DNA of 14,631 nucleotides from Actinomycetota bacterium (GTDB lineage: Bacteria > Actinomycetota > Acidimicrobiia > Acidimicrobiales > Microtrichaceae), in contig JAFDWA010000016.1 in the NCBI GenBank assembly GCA_018268735.1, forward strand, positions 1 through 14,631. The letters are read 5' to 3'. A program made the position numbers and the translations under genes. This document shows positions 1 through 7,176 of this stretch, piece by piece. Under the pieces are notes generated by a model, which was not told where the DNA came from, ran no database searches, and worked only from the letters and a program-made list of their open reading frames with translations. Numbering within the stretch: position 1 is the stretch's first letter; every line of letters begins with the position of its first letter.

Positions 1-425
<425 letters not shown>

Positions 426-509
426 GCAACCCACCGAGACGGGCGAGCGGCGCTCACCGGCTTGCGGAGGTTGGGGAAGCGAGACCGGGGCGTGGGAGAC
501 TTCTCCGCC

Positions 510-2090
510 ATGGCGGTTCACACCCATCTCGGCTCGTCCCGGTCAGCGCGTGGCAGGATCCTCGCCGTCGTGCTCGTCGCGCTGTCCGTCGTCGCGGTCG
601 CGTGCAGCTCCGGTGGCGGAAATGGGTCCAAGCAGTCCGGGCGCACCACGAGCAGCGACGACACCTCGAAGGACCGGGGCTGCAACGGGTCCGTCGAGTC
701 GCCGTCGACGGCGTTCGTCGTCGACCGGTGCGGTAGGGTCGTGATCCTCCGGGGCGTCAACGTCGAGAGCTCCTCCAAGGGCGCCACCCAGGCGGGGGCG
801 CACCTGCCCACCTCCGGGCTGGCAGGTCAGGCGCAGCTGCACCGATGGGGGTGGAACGTGGTGCGGTTCCTGGTCTTCTGGGGTGCGATGGAACCCCAGA
901 AGGGCGTCTTCGACGCCACGTACCTCGACGGAGTGCAGCGGTGGCTGGACTGGTACGAGGAGAACGGCATCCACGTCGTGTTGGACATGCACCAGGACCT
1001 GTACGCCTGGGCGGTCGGCGGCAACGGCGCACCGGACTGGGCGGTCGACTCGAAGGGGGCGCCGGTCACGAAGATCCCCGAGGGTCAGCCCTGGTACCTG
1101 CAGGGCGCCTCGGCTGCGGTGCAGAACGCCTACCAGTCGTTCTGGAACCCGGCGCCGGGCCAGCCCGACCTGAAGGGCGAGTACCTCAAGGCGCTGTCGC
1201 ACCTGGTCGAGCGCTTCGCCGAGCACCCCGCGGTCATCGGCTACGACGTCATGAACGAGCCCTCCTTCGCCAACGGCGACCTGGCAGCGACGCTCGCCAT
1301 CCAGCCGCAGGCGGCCGCCGGCACGTTCGTGAACCCGAACCTGACCGCGTTCATGCAGGCCGGCATCGATGCGGTGCGGGCACACGACAGCGCGGCGTGG
1401 GTCATGGTGGAGCCCACCTCCCTGCTCAACGCGTTCCCGTACGCCGGCGATCTCGAGTTCGACAAGCTGCGCGATCCGCGCAAGGGTCCGCCCCGCCTGG
1501 CCTACGCGGGGCACCTGTACCAGCAGTCGGTGCACGACGGGAAGGGCTACCCCGAAGGCGATCCGTACCTCGGGACCTGGGAGCGGTACCGCAGCGCCGA
1601 AGCGAAGCGGATGGACGCAGCGCTGTGGATCGGTGAGTGGGGCGGTGCGGATCAGCCGCGGATGGACGTCTACGTCCAGGAGGTCACCGCCATGGCCGAC
1701 CGCCTCATGGCCGGCTGGGCGTACTGGAGCTGGGACCCGGGCGGATGGTCACCGGTCGAGGCCGACGGGACCACGATCTCCGCCAACGGGCGGCGCCTGC
1801 TGCGCGTGCAGCCCCGGGCGATCGCCGGGACACCGGACGACTTCGCCTGGGACCCGGCACAGCGGTCGTTCAAGATGGCGTGGGCCGAGCGCTCCGACGC
1901 CGTCGGACCGACCGAGCTCGCGGTACCCGGGGAGCTCTTCCCGGAGGGCGTCGAGGTCCGCCTCGACGGTCGCTCCGCGAGGGTCGACTGGGACAAGGAC
2001 CGTTCGGTGCTGCGGCTCGCGCCGGACCGTGGACGCGCCCACCACGACGTGTGCGTGGCCCCGAAGGGGTCGACCGCCTGTTCCGCGTAG
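510..2090 (+). CDS. Secreted GH5 glycosidase lipoprotein, endoglycoceramidase-like
   Basis: Predicted 526-residue exported glycoside hydrolase. Residues 1-32 form a lipoprotein signal (Arg-rich start, hydrophobic core, Cys32 after VAVA), followed by a Ser/Gly/Thr-rich linker. The catalytic (beta/alpha)8 domain begins near GRVVILRGVNV; retaining GH5 enzymes use two Glu, seen here as the acid/base in YDVMNEP (Glu250) and the nucleophile in WIGEWGG (Glu376). Blocks such as LDMHQDLY, GNGAPDWA, a FWN segment, YWSWDPGGWSP and RAIAGTP resemble Rhodococcus endoglycoceramidase II, including its small C-terminal beta domain (from about residue 440). The likely reaction is endo-cleavage of a glycolipid or related glycan outside the membrane; substrate is inferred only from similarity. 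ATG 510 was chosen because GGGAG lies 11 nt upstream; the frame stays open to TTG 462 and GTG 492 but these add non-signal residues. It converges on the next gene with 10 bp between stops. Confidence 0.88.
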   Translation: MAVHTHLGSSRSARGRILAVVLVALSVVAVACSSGGGNGSKQSGRTTSSDDTSKDRGCNGSVESPSTAFVVDRCGRVVILRGVNVESSSKGATQAGAHLPTSGLAGQAQLHRWGWNVVRFLVFWGAMEPQKGVFDATYLDGVQRWLDWYEENGIHVVLDMHQDLYAWAVGGNGAPDWAVDSKGAPVTKIPEGQPWYLQGASAAVQNAYQSFWNPAPGQPDLKGEYLKALSHLVERFAEHPAVIGYDVMNEPSFANGDLAATLAIQPQAAAGTFVNPNLTAFMQAGIDAVRAHDSAAWVMVEPTSLLNAFPYAGDLEFDKLRDPRKGPPRLAYAGHLYQQSVHDGKGYPEGDPYLGTWERYRSAEAKRMDAALWIGEWGGADQPRMDVYVQEVTAMADRLMAGWAYWSWDPGGWSPVEADGTTISANGRRLLRVQPRAIAGTPDDFAWDPAQRSFKMAWAERSDAVGPTELAVPGELFPEGVEVRLDGRSARVDWDKDRSVLRLAPDRGRAHHDVCVAPKGSTACSA

Positions 2091-2100
2091 GGCCGCTCGA

Positions 2101-3549
2101 TCAGATCTTGCGGTTCGGGTCGACGACGCCCTTGCCCGCGTTCGCCGGGACCTTCGTCACGCCGTTCGCCGGGCAGTGGAAGCCGCCGCCGTCGTCGTCG
2201 GTGCCGTCCAGCTTCGGGTAGAGCCGCTCGAACTTGCCGTCCTTGACGATCATCAGCATCGAGCACGAGCTCGACGTGGCCTCGTCGAAGCGAGCTGGGT
2301 CCTGTGCGGAGTGCAGTCCTCCGCCCGTCCAGTCCTTCTGCGCCGCTGCCTGCTCCAACAGGCAGGTCCGGTCGATCACGCCGCCGTTCGCCTTCGCGCA
2401 GGCGTCGGCCGACACCGCGAACAGCAGCCAGGCGCTCATCGACTGGATGCCGAGCGGGGCCACCTTCGCATCCGGCACGTACTGCTTCAGCAGGTCGAGG
2501 TACTGACGGGTTGCGGGCCACTTGCTGGCCTCTTCCACCGGGTGCACCGTCATCCTCACCACCGTGCCGTCGACCGCTGCGTCGCCCTGGGAGAACAGGA
2601 GCGGGTCGTACATGTTGGTCTCGAGGAGCGCGCGACCCTTCCAGCCCTGCTCCTTGAGCTTCGCGAGCGCACTGGTGACGTTGCCTGCCTCTCCGACCCA
2701 CATGAGGGTGCCGGCTCCCGAGCCAATCACCTGCTGGGCGAGCGGCGTCCAGTCGGTCATGCCCACCGCCGAGTACGGGATCTGCGCGACGAGGTCGAGG
2801 CCGAGGTCCTTGACCGCTGCCGCGTACTTCTCCTTGACGACCTCGAGCGCTGGGAGCTGCGCGTAGGCGATCGCGACCTTCTTCGACTGCTCCGGGTAGA
2901 GCTTGGCGAAGTCACGGATCCAGGTGTTGGACACCGAGGTGCCCGGGTTCGGGACCGGTTGGACCTGCCCGTTCGAGTCGGCCTTCTCAGGTGACACGGC
3001 GTAGCCGGGGATGTCGACGAGTCCGCACTTGTGGAAGTCGGAGTCGTCCTTGCCGGTGAACTGGAGGTTGTCCTGGGCCCACCCGCCGCCGACCATCGCG
3101 AACACGGAGTGGCACGCCTCGGTCATCGCCTTCGGGACGTCGAGGAGGGCGGCGTCGAGCTCGACCGGCTCGATCTTCAACCCTGCGATGCCGCCGGCAG
3201 CGTTGCACCAGTCGGTGAAGGCGACCGACGCGTCCCACATCTCCTTGTTGAGGCCGGGTCGGATCGAGGAGCTGCGGTCGGTCGCGACGCCGATGTAGAG
3301 CTTGTCGGCGCCCTTGCCGGACTCGCCCTCCTTGACCCGGGCGTTGCCCTTCCCGCAGACGCCCTTGAGGTCGCCGAACTGTCCCGACGCCGATGTCGAG
3401 GTCACCGCGGTGGTCGTCGTCGTGTTGTCGGCGCCGTCGGCGGCCTTCTTGTCACCGCTCGCTCCGCAGGCGGAGACGGCCAGCGCGACCGCTGCGATCG
3501 TGGCAGCGACCACCATGGGCCTGGGACTCATGGAGTGCTTGGAACGCAT
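2101..3549 (-). CDS. Solute-binding lipoprotein, type 1 periplasmic-binding fold (branched-chain amino-acid ABC class)
   Basis: Predicted 482-residue extracytoplasmic receptor of an ABC importer. The signal ends in VSAC with lipidated Cys28; an acidic then Thr-rich spacer (NTTTTTAVTSTS) follows. The mature part has features of the Peripla_BP_6/LivJ-like fold: a KLYIGVATDRS first strand, a long segment on variable ancestry DWCNAAGGIAGLKIEPVELD, and a second-lobe segment TLMWVGEAGNVTSALAKLKEQGW. Eight Cys remain in the mature protein, an even number that could make disulfides. The ligand cannot be read from sequence. ATG 3549 was chosen because a GGGGGG Shine-Dalgarno sits 4 nt upstream and the signal peptide starts there; the frame is open further upstream only through repeat DNA. 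No permease or ATPase gene of the branched-chain type is adjacent, so it is an orphan receptor here. It is on the same strand as the CoA-transferase upstream, separated by 256 bp with repeats. Confidence 0.87.
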   Translation of the reverse strand: MRSKHSMSPRPMVVAATIAAVALAVSACGASGDKKAADGADNTTTTTAVTSTSASGQFGDLKGVCGKGNARVKEGESGKGADKLYIGVATDRSSSIRPGLNKEMWDASVAFTDWCNAAGGIAGLKIEPVELDAALLDVPKAMTEACHSVFAMVGGGWAQDNLQFTGKDDSDFHKCGLVDIPGYAVSPEKADSNGQVQPVPNPGTSVSNTWIRDFAKLYPEQSKKVAIAYAQLPALEVVKEKYAAAVKDLGLDLVAQIPYSAVGMTDWTPLAQQVIGSGAGTLMWVGEAGNVTSALAKLKEQGWKGRALLETNMYDPLLFSQGDAAVDGTVVRMTVHPVEEASKWPATRQYLDLLKQYVPDAKVAPLGIQSMSAWLLFAVSADACAKANGGVIDRTCLLEQAAAQKDWTGGGLHSAQDPARFDEATSSSCSMLMIVKDGKFERLYPKLDGTDDDGGGFHCPANGVTKVPANAGKGVVDPNRKI

Positions 3550-3553
3550 GGAA

Positions 3554-3559
3554 CCCCCC
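3554..3559 (-). promoter_or_regulatory. Ribosome binding site of the solute-binding protein gene
   Basis: On the minus strand GGGGGG stands 4 nt before ATG 3549. It fixes this start rather than longer in-frame options that would run through the 14-bp repeats. Confidence 0.6.
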
Positions 3560-3578
3560 GGTGCCGGTGTGCACCGCC

Positions 3579-3584
3579 ACCGTA
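3579..3584 (-). promoter_or_regulatory. Possible -10 box for the solute-binding protein gene
   Basis: TACGGT on the minus strand fits TANNNT and would start a transcript with a leader of roughly 20-25 nt carrying the Shine-Dalgarno. It lies in the loop and arm of a small inverted repeat (GCCAC TACG GTGGC). No convincing -35 hexamer is visible at 16-18 bp, so this is a weak call. Confidence 0.3.
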
Positions 3585-3618
3585 GTGGCACGTGACCCAC
3601 GGCACAGCTCAAGGTCCG

Positions 3619-3635
3619 GGATCGTCGGGCGATCC
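3619..3635. other. Perfect 6-bp inverted repeat (hairpin or operator) between CoA-transferase and solute-binding protein genes
   Basis: GGATCG (3619-3624), loop TCGGG, CGATCC (3630-3635). After one G:G mismatch the arms continue for two more pairs. It is about 70-86 bp upstream of ATG 3549 and about 170 bp downstream of the CoA-transferase stop. It has no T-run, so a classical intrinsic terminator is unlikely; an operator or a rho-linked structure is possible. Confidence 0.4.
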
Positions 3636-3675
3636 GGGCCGGTCCGAACCCGGCTGCACCGAGGACCTCGCACGT

Positions 3676-3717
3676 GCGACGCTCGACATGCGACGCGCGA
3701 CGTCCGACGCGCCGACC
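3676..3717. repeat. Degenerate 14-bp tandem repeat, 3 copies
   Basis: Copies are GCGACGCTCGACAT (3676-3689), GCGACGCGCGACGT (3690-3703) and CCGACGCGCCGACC (3704-3717). Copies diverge at several positions, so this array is older than the neighbouring one. It is intergenic. Confidence 0.7.
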
Positions 3718-3726
3718 TCGGGTCAG

Positions 3727-3782
3727 GATGGGACAGAGGGGTCGGGACAGAGGGGTCGGGACAGAGGGGACGGGACGCGGGG
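3727..3782. repeat. 14-bp tandem repeat, 4 copies (two identical)
   Basis: Consensus GTCGGGACAGAGGG. Copies start at 3727 (GAT for GTC), 3741 and 3755 (identical), and 3769 (degenerate, GACGGGACGCGGGG). It begins 9 bp after the preceding 14-bp array, has the same period but unrelated sequence, and ends about 23 bp before the CoA-transferase stop codon. Confidence 0.85.
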
Positions 3783-3805
3783 AGCGCGTCGGGTCCGGCT
3801 CTGGC

Positions 3806-5044
3806 TCAGGCCACGACGCCGGCGGCGCGCAGGGCGACGATCCGATCCGCACCGAGGCCGAGCTCCGACGCGAGGACCGCGTCGGTGTGCTCGCCGAGCC
3901 ACGGCACCCGGGTCTCCGGCCCTTCCGCGACGCCGGAGATCTTCACGGGGTTGCCCGGTGTGAGCACCGGCTGGTCCACTCCGTCGACGCGGGGCATCTC
4001 GACGAGCATGTCGCGCATCGTGACGTGCGGGTCGTGGACGATCTCCTCCGCGGTCAGGCACGGTCCGGATGCGAGACCGGCAGCGGCGAGGTCGGCCGCC
4101 GCCTGCTGGCGGGTCCGCTCAGCCGCCCACCCCTCGATCCCGGGGCGGATCACGTCCGCCATGTGCCGAACCCATCCCGATCGGTCCGCAAGGCGCCTGT
4201 CGGACAGCCACTCGGGTCGTCCGACCAGGTTCGCGAGCGCCTCGAACTGCGGTTCACGACCGACCTGCAGCACGAACCATCCATCGGCGGCGCGGAAGTT
4301 CTCGAGGATGAGCGGCGCCTTCTCCGTGAGACCCATCGACCAGAAGTTCGCGACGATGTCGGTCATCGCGACCAGCGCGTCCAGCATGGCGACGTCGACG
4401 TACTGGCCGGCACCGGTGCGGTCGCGCTGACGCAACGCAGCGAGCACGCCGATCGCCCCGAACAGCGCCGCGGAGATGTCGCCGAGCGCTCCCACCGGAG
4501 CGGCCTGCGGTGGACGGTCGCCGGTGGCCTGGTAGTCGTAGATGCCCGACATCGCCTCGACGATGGCTGCGAACGCCGGGCGATCCTTGTAGGGGGACTC
4601 GGTGGTGTTGCCGAACCCCGACACCGACAGGTAGATCACCTCCGGGTGCACCGCGGCCACGTCGTCGTAGCCGAGCCCCAACCGTGCGAGCCCACCCGCC
4701 TTGAAGTTCTCGGCGACCACGTCGAAGCGCGGAGCGAGGTCGAGGACGAGCTGGCGCCCCTCATCGGACTTCAAGTCGATGCAGATGCTCCGCTTCGAGA
4801 GGTTGTTGCGGAGGAACGTCGCACCGACCTGGCGACCGTCGGGGTCCGCCATCGCCGGGAGCGAGGATCGCCCCATGTCGCCCCCCTTCGGGGACTCGAC
4901 CTTGAGGACCTCGGCGCCGAGTCGGCCGAGCAGCTGGGTCGCATAGGGGAGTGCCTGCATCTGCTCGAGTGCCAGGACGCGGATCCCGTCGAGCGGCTTG
5001 CCGGCTGCGAGGGCGTCGGCGTTGGCGATGTCTCCGAGTCGCAT
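3806..5044 (-). CDS. Class III CoA-transferase (CaiB/BaiF family)
   Basis: Predicted 412-residue cytoplasmic enzyme moving CoA between carboxylic acids through an enzyme-bound acyl anhydride. Family blocks are present in order: PLDGIRVLAL (17-26), LGRLGAEVLKVESPKGGDMGR (39-59), NLSKRSICIDLKSDEG (81-96), VVAENFKAGGLARLGLGYDD (109-128), PVGALGDISA (183-192), LAALRQRDRTGAGQYVDVAMLDA (201-223) and a C-terminal LGEHTDAVLASELG. Asp189 in ALGD aligns with the catalytic Asp169 of formyl-CoA transferase as I recall that sequence. Length is normal for the family. Start: ATG 5044 is preceded by TACCGT plus 8 nt, suggesting a leaderless transcript; ATG 5065 (seven residues longer) is the alternative and has no clear ribosome site. 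Substrate is not predictable; actinobacterial members often act on bile-acid, steroid or fatty acyl CoAs. Divergent from the small membrane protein gene at 5128. Confidence 0.93.
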   Translation of the reverse strand: MRLGDIANADALAAGKPLDGIRVLALEQMQALPYATQLLGRLGAEVLKVESPKGGDMGRSSLPAMADPDGRQVGATFLRNNLSKRSICIDLKSDEGRQLVLDLAPRFDVVAENFKAGGLARLGLGYDDVAAVHPEVIYLSVSGFGNTTESPYKDRPAFAAIVEAMSGIYDYQATGDRPPQAAPVGALGDISAALFGAIGVLAALRQRDRTGAGQYVDVAMLDALVAMTDIVANFWSMGLTEKAPLILENFRAADGWFVLQVGREPQFEALANLVGRPEWLSDRRLADRSGWVRHMADVIRPGIEGWAAERTRQQAAADLAAAGLASGPCLTAEEIVHDPHVTMRDMLVEMPRVDGVDQPVLTPGNPVKISGVAEGPETRVPWLGEHTDAVLASELGLGADRIVALRAAGVVA

Positions 5045-5052
5045 GGTGGTCG

Positions 5053-5058
5053 ACGGTA
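5053..5058 (-). promoter_or_regulatory. Leaderless-type -10 box of the CoA-transferase gene
   Basis: TACCGT on the minus strand matches TANNNT and ends 8 nt before ATG 5044, so transcription would begin at or next to the start codon. No clear -35 hexamer is visible. If real it favours ATG 5044 over ATG 5065. Confidence 0.45.
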
Positions 5059-5114
5059 CCCGCATCTGACGGGTCGTCACATCCCGAGCGGTCAGCTCCG
5101 GCGACACCCTCCGG

Positions 5115-5120
5115 TAGCAT
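5115..5120 (+). promoter_or_regulatory. Leaderless-type -10 box of the small membrane protein gene
   Basis: TAGCAT matches TANNNT and ends exactly 7 nt before GTG 5128, while no Shine-Dalgarno is present. This is the main reason for choosing the GTG start. Confidence 0.55.
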
Positions 5121-5127
5121 CCGTCAC

Positions 5128-5310
5128 GTGGGCAGCAGCGGACAGAAGCCACGGAAGTCGGGTCAGCGGCACCTTCCCAAGGTCGGCTCGAAGGCGAACG
5201 TCGACTACGAGGTGGCCCAGAAGCGCCGAGAGGTCTTCCACGGCTGGCCGTGGGTCCTCGTCGCAGCGTTGCTGGTGATCGTCCTGCTGGCGTTCATCAT
5301 CATCACCTGA
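5128..5310 (+). CDS. Small single-pass membrane protein, unknown function
   Basis: Predicted 60-residue protein starting at GTG. The first half is basic and polar (GQKPRKSGQRHLPKVGSK, then a short charged helix VAQKRREVF), and the second half is one hydrophobic segment of about 20 residues (WPWVLVAALLVIVLLAFIII) ending one residue before the stop. The positive-inside rule suggests a cytoplasmic N-terminus and a C-tail anchored in the membrane. I do not recognise a named family; short basic-plus-TM proteins of this build are common in actinobacteria. The upstream frame is open but runs antisense through the CoA-transferase and is not coding. Its stop TGA is the first three bases of the 17-bp tandem array. 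Transcribed divergently from the CoA-transferase gene across 83 bp. Confidence 0.7.
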   Translation: MGSSGQKPRKSGQRHLPKVGSKANVDYEVAQKRREVFHGWPWVLVAALLVIVLLAFIIIT

Positions 5311-5392
5311 ACGACCGTGTCAACTGGACGACCGGGCCGCCTGGACGACCGTGTCAGCTGGACGACCGTGTCAACTGGACGACCGTGTCATC
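5308..5392. repeat. 17-bp tandem repeat, 5 copies, bridging two convergent stop codons
   Basis: Consensus TGGACGACCGTGTCAAC. Copies: 5308-5324 (TGA for TGG), 5325-5341 (divergent centre), 5342-5358 (one change), 5359-5375 (consensus), 5376-5392 (last bases TC). The array spans the whole gap between the membrane protein gene and the PilZ gene; copy 1 contains the TGA of the first and copy 5 the TGA (5390-5388, minus strand) of the second. Since 17 is not a multiple of 3, successive minus-strand copies place TGA in all three frames. Confidence 0.93.
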
Positions 5393-5792
5393 CAGCGTCG
5401 TCCCAACCGAGCTCCCTGGAGCCCGGGCGCCGGATGTCGAGCAGGCTGTTGATCCAGTCCCTGAAGGCGAGGTCCGTCTCGAGGAACTCGACGCCGTAGG
5501 TCCTCCAGCTCGGGTCGCCGAAGTCGTCGATCCGTCGGATTCGCACGACGGCGTCGGCGTCGTCGAGGCGGATGGCGACCGCTCGCCCCCGCCGCAGATC
5601 CGGTGACGACGGTGCGACGATCGCGGCGCCGCTCACCGAGACGTCGATGATCCGTCCCACCTCGGTCGCTCGCATCTTGTCGCGGAGCCGCCCTCGGATC
5701 ACCTCGTCGACTCGCCACGCGACGAGCACTTCGCCGAGGGGGACGCGCTCGCCGAGTCGGCGGCCCTGTTGGGTGGGGATCGGTGGTTCCAT
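5388..5792 (-). CDS. PilZ-domain protein (probable c-di-GMP receptor)
   Basis: Predicted 134-residue cytoplasmic protein that is essentially one PilZ domain. Both ligand-binding signatures of the family are intact: RxxxR as R12-LGE-R16 and DxSxxG as D50-VSVS-G55. The domain's closing strand YGVEF (99-103) and a C-terminal helix FRDWINSLL follow. PilZ domains bind cyclic di-GMP and pass the signal to a partner through conformation; no output domain is fused here, so it would act by protein contact. Start: ATG 5792 has GGGAGAGG just upstream; ATG 5804, four codons earlier, lacks a ribosome site. The same frame continues upstream only as an Arg-rich overlap with the next gene. It is 52 bp downstream of the DUF2855 gene on the same strand and may share its transcript. 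Confidence 0.88.
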   Translation of the reverse strand: MEPPIPTQQGRRLGERVPLGEVLVAWRVDEVIRGRLRDKMRATEVGRIIDVSVSGAAIVAPSSPDLRRGRAVAIRLDDADAVVRIRRIDDFGDPSWRTYGVEFLETDLAFRDWINSLLDIRRPGSRELGWDDAG

Positions 5793-5794
5793 CA

Positions 5795-5802
5795 CCTCTC
5801 CC
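5795..5802 (-). promoter_or_regulatory. Ribosome binding site of the PilZ gene
   Basis: GGGAGAGG on the minus strand immediately upstream of ATG 5792 (GGGAG with about 5 nt spacing) selects this start over ATG 5804, which lies just upstream of the motif. Confidence 0.6.
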
Positions 5803-5844
5803 ATCGGTCGACTCTGTCCGTGGCTGAAACCTTCGTGGCGCAGA

Positions 5845-6951
5845 TCAGGTGGTGCCGGGCCGGAGCGACAGGACCCATCCGTGTCGCGGCGCGACGGTCC
5901 CCTCGAGGACCTGGCGGTACACCTGCTGCACCGTCGTGGCGTCCTGCGCCTCGCGCACCTCGAACCAGTCCTGCATCTCATGGGCGCAGATCCGCCACGC
6001 CGCGGCGAGCGTCCGCTCCACCGACGCGACGCCGAGCCGCTCCCGGAGACGGGTTGCCACCCCCGGCGCCAGGAACAGGCTCCGTCGTGCTCCCGGGAGG
6101 GTGGAGGTCTCCAGGGGCGGGGCGAGGCGGTGGGTCGCTCCGACGGCGCTGCTGTGGACGAGCGCCTCGCCGAGCCGGTGGTGGATGCCTGCGACGACCG
6201 CCGGGTCCCCGCTGAGGTCGACCAGTGCGGTCGGGCCGACCGGGAGGGAGCCGATGTCGTCGTAGTCGACGACGCGGTCGTAGCAACCCAGCAGCCGCAC
6301 GTCGGTCATGTGGCGTGCGCTCGTCAGGCCGACGATCGCGGGCCGCTGGCTCCGCGTGCGCATGACCTGCGCGGTCCCGATCGCGGTGCGCGACGATGCA
6401 CTCGTCAGGATGAGCGCATCGGCTCCGGACCAGCCCTGTTCGGCGAGGTCGGCGTCGAGGAGGAACGACGTGGTGAACGTCGGCCGGAGGAGCACCTCCG
6501 ACGCTGCGGAGGGGGACGTGGTCGACAGGGGGTCGCTCGAGCGGTCGAGGTAGCGGTTGTAGACGGGCGCCGCTCGTCGGCGGTGCGGGCTCGCGTCGGT
6601 GAAACCTCTGGGACCGACCGCTTCAGGGCTGACGAGCAGGTGCGTCGCCATGGGGAGCAACCCGTAGTAGGTCCTGCCGGGTGCGAGGTCGGGATGCGAC
6701 GAGCGCAGGACGGTCGCGTGGCCCCACACCGGGATCGTCCCGGTTCCGTCGGGGGCGGGGAACATGGACCAGTACCCGAGGGAGCTGCCGGCGTCCGCGT
6801 AGCCGACGTTGAGCGCCGAGAAGCCGAATCGGTCGACCGCGAGCACTGCGGTGCCCTCGGGTGGCACCGTGTCGTCGGACAGCGACGAGGCACGCGACTC
6901 CATCCGGTGCAGGTCGTTCAGGTCGACGTCCAGGCTCATGCCGAGCGTCAT
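5845..6951 (-). CDS. DUF2855 family protein
   Basis: Predicted 368-residue soluble protein. It shows the recognisable run of DUF2855 blocks: LNVGYADAGSSLGYW near residue 50, IPVWGHATV, GLLPMATHLLV, a RGFTDASPHRR stretch, APVYNRYLD, LLRPTFTTSFLLD, LILTSASSRTAIG (a nucleotide-binding-like strand-turn), LLGCYDRVVDYDDI, ALVDLSGDPAV and a HSSAVGATH block. The family is distantly related to medium-chain dehydrogenase/reductase folds, with no established reaction; the SSASSRTAIG region would be the place for a dinucleotide, but the canonical GxGxxG is absent, so an NAD(P)H-dependent activity is only a guess. Length matches the family. ATG 6951 has GGAGG 10 nt upstream; ATG 6939 is an internal alternative. 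It is first in a possible two-gene unit with PilZ, and divergent from the SHOCT-like gene across 225 bp. Confidence 0.85.
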   Translation of the reverse strand: MTLGMSLDVDLNDLHRMESRASSLSDDTVPPEGTAVLAVDRFGFSALNVGYADAGSSLGYWSMFPAPDGTGTIPVWGHATVLRSSHPDLAPGRTYYGLLPMATHLLVSPEAVGPRGFTDASPHRRRAAPVYNRYLDRSSDPLSTTSPSAASEVLLRPTFTTSFLLDADLAEQGWSGADALILTSASSRTAIGTAQVMRTRSQRPAIVGLTSARHMTDVRLLGCYDRVVDYDDIGSLPVGPTALVDLSGDPAVVAGIHHRLGEALVHSSAVGATHRLAPPLETSTLPGARRSLFLAPGVATRLRERLGVASVERTLAAAWRICAHEMQDWFEVREAQDATTVQQVYRQVLEGTVAPRHGWVLSLRPGTT

Positions 6952-7176
6952 TCGGTGGGTACCTCCGGTGCCGTGGTGCCGGCCGTCGTGAGTTCTGGCC
7001 GTCGACGGCGTAACCTAGGCGGGTCCGGCCACCCGGGCCGCCCGGCAGGGCGCCGCACCCGGGGTTCGTCGCCGACGGCGATCGCGCCGCGTCCGTGACG
7101 AGGGCGGAGCGAGCGTTCCGGACCGAGCACGACGTCGGCGCCTGCGCCGGACGCACGACACGAATCGAGGGACGAC
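6952..7176. promoter_or_regulatory. Divergent intergenic region with overlapping -10-like boxes
   Basis: This 225-bp gap separates the DUF2855 gene (minus) and the SHOCT-like gene (plus). CCTAGG at 7014-7019 overlaps TAACCT on the plus strand (7011-7016) and TAGGTT on the minus strand (7017-7012), so one spot could serve both directions. The minus-strand transcript would have a leader of about 55 nt, the plus one about 150 nt with GC-rich potential stems (around 7024-7065). -35 hexamers are not convincing. GGAGG at 6962-6966 (minus) and GAGGG at 7167-7171 (plus) are the ribosome sites. No other gene is supported here. Confidence 0.35.

Noticed and set aside
426..509. Terminator or small gene after the ABC ATPase
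   Set aside because: Only a GAGC/GCTC mini-palindrome is seen, without a U-run; no coding signal before the GH5 start.
543..1535. A 330-codon open frame antisense to the GH5 gene
   Set aside because: Composition is Arg/Val/Leu-rich without motif or signal, and the plus strand carries both GH5 catalytic glutamates. High GC makes long antisense frames common.
2091..2100. Terminator between the GH5 and solute-binding protein genes
   Set aside because: Ten bases separate the stops; no stem-loop or repeat spans them.
3674..5278. A 534-codon plus-strand open frame over the CoA-transferase
   Set aside because: The minus strand has all CoA-transferase blocks; this frame begins in the 14-bp repeats and has no recognisable domain.
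5308..5392. CRISPR array or a set of promoters (TTGACA occurs repeatedly on the minus strand)
   Set aside because: Copies abut with no spacers and are only 17 bp, so not CRISPR. The TTGACA hexamers lack a matching -10 at 16-18 bp and would read antisense into the small gene.
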